Below are positions 61,955 to 64,000 of a stretch of 64,000 nt of DNA, piece by piece; the stretch's first letter is position 1; every line of letters starts with the position of its first letter. Below the pieces are notes generated by a model, which ran no database searches, was not told the DNA's origin, and saw nothing but the letters and a program-made list of their open reading frames with translations. The position numbers were made by a program, and so were the translations under genes. Source of the stretch: Pedobacter sp. Leaf41 (GTDB lineage: Bacteria > Bacteroidota > Bacteroidia > Sphingobacteriales > Sphingobacteriaceae); the NCBI RefSeq assembly GCF_001422545.1, contig NZ_LMLE01000001.1, positions 63,373 through 127,372 of the forward strand. Direction: 5' to 3'.

Positions 61955-62389
61955 TTAGCCTTTGCCAGTATGCCCGTAACCCCCTTCGCCTCTCAAGGTT
62001 TCTCCCAATTCATCAACTGCTTGCCACTCAATTGTTTCATGCTTTGCAATAACCATTTGTGCTATTCTATCTCCATTAACGATTTTGAATTCAGTATCTG
62101 ATAAATTAACCAATAAAACTTTTAGCTCTCCACGATAATCAGCATCAATTGTTCCAGGTGAGTTGACAATGCTGATTCCATGTTTATAAGCCAAGCCACT
62201 TCTCGGACGAATCTGTGCTTCATAACCAATTGGCAATTCGATATATAAACCAGTCGGGATAAGTTGGCGTTGTAAAGGTTTAAGTGTAATATCTTCGGTA
62301 ATTGATGCTCTCAAATCCATTCCGGCAGCATGAGCTGTTTCGTATTGCGGCAACGGATGTTCGGATTTATTGATAATTTTTATGTTCAT
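61955..62389 (-). CDS. dut: dUTP diphosphatase
   Basis: 144 residues of the trimeric dUTPase, which keeps uracil out of DNA and makes dUMP. All five motifs are visible: [35 protein letters not shown] and the C-terminal [12 protein letters not shown]. Length is usual. It lies 50 bases downstream of the flippase gene on the same strand. Confidence 0.97.
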   Translation of the reverse strand: MNIKIINKSEHPLPQYETAHAAGMDLRASITEDITLKPLQRQLIPTGLYIELPIGYEAQIRPRSGLAYKHGISIVNSPGTIDADYRGELKVLLVNLSDTEFKIVNGDRIAQMVIAKHETIEWQAVDELGETLRGEGGYGHTGKG

Positions 62390-62439
62390 ATTTATAGGTT
62401 AAAACTACACCACTATTATATCATTCTTGATGTAATAAC

Positions 62440-63924
62440 TTAAGCGTTCTTCCTTAAAAGCTTTTTTACATTATCCTTTTCAAAATAGAATATTCCAAGA
62501 AGAAATAGCAATAGGATGGTGTTACCAATATAGATGTTACGATTGAATACCCAAAACGATAAACCAACTGATAGGATGGAGACCAGTACATAGGTTGCCA
62601 TAGACTTCAATTTGTAGGGGATGGGATAATGTTTTTGCCCCAGCCAGTATGAAATAACCATGATAATAAAATAGGCGAACATAGATACCCATGCAGATCC
62701 CATATAGCTATATTTAGGAATGAGAATGATATTCATCACGATGGTGAAAACTGCTCCTACTAATGATATATATAAACCATATCGCGTTTGATCGGATAGC
62801 CTGTACCAAACCGATAAGTTCATGTATATGCCTAAACATACATAACCAAATAACAAAACAGGAACCGCATCTAAACCAGACCAATACCTTGAATTAATGA
62901 AGTGTTTTATAATTTCGATATTAGCTGTGAGCCCCAAGAACAAGATTGATAACGCCAATACAAAATAATATAAAATAGTAGCATACGTTTGTTTGGCATT
63001 TTCATTTTTAGCGTGACTAAAGAAAAACGGTTCCGCACCCAACCTGAAAGCAGTATTAAAAATGCTAATGAAAACAGCTAGTTTACATACTGCACCATAA
63101 ATACCTACATCGTGATTAGCAATGTTGTTGGGCAAATATTTACCAAGTAAAATCTTATCAAGATTTTCATTAATGATGAAAGACAAATTAGCCACCAAAA
63201 CTGGCCAGCTATAGCCAAACATATTGTAGAAAAGTTGTTTGTTAAATTTCAACCGGAGGGCTGCGAATTGCGGTAAGAGCATAAGCAACGTAACCAGGCT
63301 CGCAATTAGATTGGCCACAAAAACATAACCTACCCATCTTCCTTTATACCAGCTGCTTAGCCATTCATCGATTATTCCGTTTTTTATCAAAAACGGAATT
63401 ACAAAAATAAATACCAAGTTAAGACCTATAAAAGTACCAATATTGGTAAATTTAATCAGGCTATATCTAAATGGCTTTCCATCTGCCCTTAGTTTTGCAA
63501 AAGGAATTACACTTATAGCATCAACGAATAAGATCCAGGCAAATAAGTGTATATAGGATTTTTGATCTGCAAAGCCTGAGATATTTCCATTTAGCGTATA
63601 CTTGGCCAAAAAATCAGAAAAAACAAGTGCTGTGATTAAAAACAGCGTAGATAGGAAGGCGATGACGATAAAGCTATTGTTATAAACCTCCTCTTTTTTA
63701 TCCTCATGTTTATTCAAATACCTAAAAAAGGTAGTTTCCATTCCAAAAGCCAGGATTGGATTAATGATGGACACATAACTGAACATTTTGGTAAAAACGC
63801 CATACACGCCAGGAGCAAAAACCGTTGTGTAAATTGGCGTTAAAATGAAGTTAAACAAACGTGAGAGAATGGTACTAATACCATAAACCATGGTTTGCCC
63901 AAGAAACTTTTTATATACTGACAA
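62440..63924 (-). CDS. Polysaccharide flippase (Wzx/MVF-like)
   Basis: 494 residues with about 12-14 membrane helices, of the oligosaccharide flippase family that moves lipid-linked sugars across the inner membrane. The N-terminus KKFLGQTMVYGISTILSRLF (20 residues) and NFILTPIYTTVFAPGVYGVF are typical. It begins the leftward run toward dut, TPR and DUF4292. Sugar substrate unknown. Confidence 0.88.
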   Translation of the reverse strand: MSVYKKFLGQTMVYGISTILSRLFNFILTPIYTTVFAPGVYGVFTKMFSYVSIINPILAFGMETTFFRYLNKHEDKKEEVYNNSFIVIAFLSTLFLITALVFSDFLAKYTLNGNISGFADQKSYIHLFAWILFVDAISVIPFAKLRADGKPFRYSLIKFTNIGTFIGLNLVFIFVIPFLIKNGIIDEWLSSWYKGRWVGYVFVANLIASLVTLLMLLPQFAALRLKFNKQLFYNMFGYSWPVLVANLSFIINENLDKILLGKYLPNNIANHDVGIYGAVCKLAVFISIFNTAFRLGAEPFFFSHAKNENAKQTYATILYYFVLALSILFLGLTANIEIIKHFINSRYWSGLDAVPVLLFGYVCLGIYMNLSVWYRLSDQTRYGLYISLVGAVFTIVMNIILIPKYSYMGSAWVSMFAYFIIMVISYWLGQKHYPIPYKLKSMATYVLVSILSVGLSFWVFNRNIYIGNTILLLFLLGIFYFEKDNVKKLLRKNA

Positions 63925-64000
63925 TTGCTTTCAGATTTTTGATTTTAGGTTTTAGATTGAAACAGTTGGTTTTCTAAAAGAAAAATCGATTAATAACTAT

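Overview
The window comes from an AT-rich chromosome of a member of the Bacteroidota, most likely Sphingobacteriaceae (Pedobacter-like). The signs are gliding/type IX secretion genes (gldD, sprA), a DUF4292 lipoprotein, outer-membrane beta-barrel receptors with a carboxypeptidase-like N-domain, promoters of the Bacteroidota form TTTG-N19-21-TAnnTTTG, and start codons almost without Shine-Dalgarno sequences. The genus is inferred from gene content and style, not from a search.

Layout. 0.1-12.8 kb: an antiquitin-type aldehyde dehydrogenase, a secreted M1 aminopeptidase, a broken NTF2-like gene, then a rightward run of TPR protein, phosphosulfolactate synthase, aroE, gldD, a secreted hydrolase, an MBL-fold hydrolase, an FtsX/LolE-type permease and a small lipoprotein, ending at a convergent VOC gene. 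12.9-17.7 kb: a leftward xylose operon (xylB, xylA, Na+/sugar symporter) with a LacI-type operator over its promoter. 17.8-22 kb: csaA-like, tadA, Mn-type superoxide dismutase, small unknown genes and a decayed ORF6N gene. 22-27.3 kb: translation genes rplM-rpsI-rpsB and tsf, then nagA, pyrH and frr. 27.3-29.5 kb: a lacI-family regulator, a two-copy tRNA-like RNA transcription unit and an Lrp/AsnC regulator. 29.7-38 kb: feoAB and two tandem paralogous outer-membrane receptors. 38.1-41.1 kb: gcvH, VanZ, a tiny lipoprotein and a gene-poor islet. 41.2-51.4 kb: maeB-ruvA-sprA. 51.7-64 kb: phosphocholine-type phospholipase C, a lytic transglycosylase, then the envelope cluster gatA/tatA/tatA/envC-like/DUF4292/TPR/dut/flippase.

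How the genes fit together. Most of the window is housekeeping. The xylose operon takes xylose up and converts it to xylulose-5-phosphate. feoAB imports ferrous iron beside two outer-membrane receptors. gldD and sprA belong to the gliding/type IX secretion machinery, and the EnvC-like factor, transglycosylase, Tat subunits and flippase serve the envelope.

The most unusual item is at 28505-28977 on the minus strand. A consensus promoter is followed by two related RNAs with full tRNA-like acceptor, D and T arms, a 41- or 75-nt region where the variable loop should be, compensatory base changes between the copies, the 16S-tail sequence CCUCCUU in the anticodon arm, and a strong terminator. I do not recognise this as a described RNA family. 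A second non-coding candidate is a roughly 64-nt RNA predicted at 40541-40641 from a promoter and terminator with no gene between.
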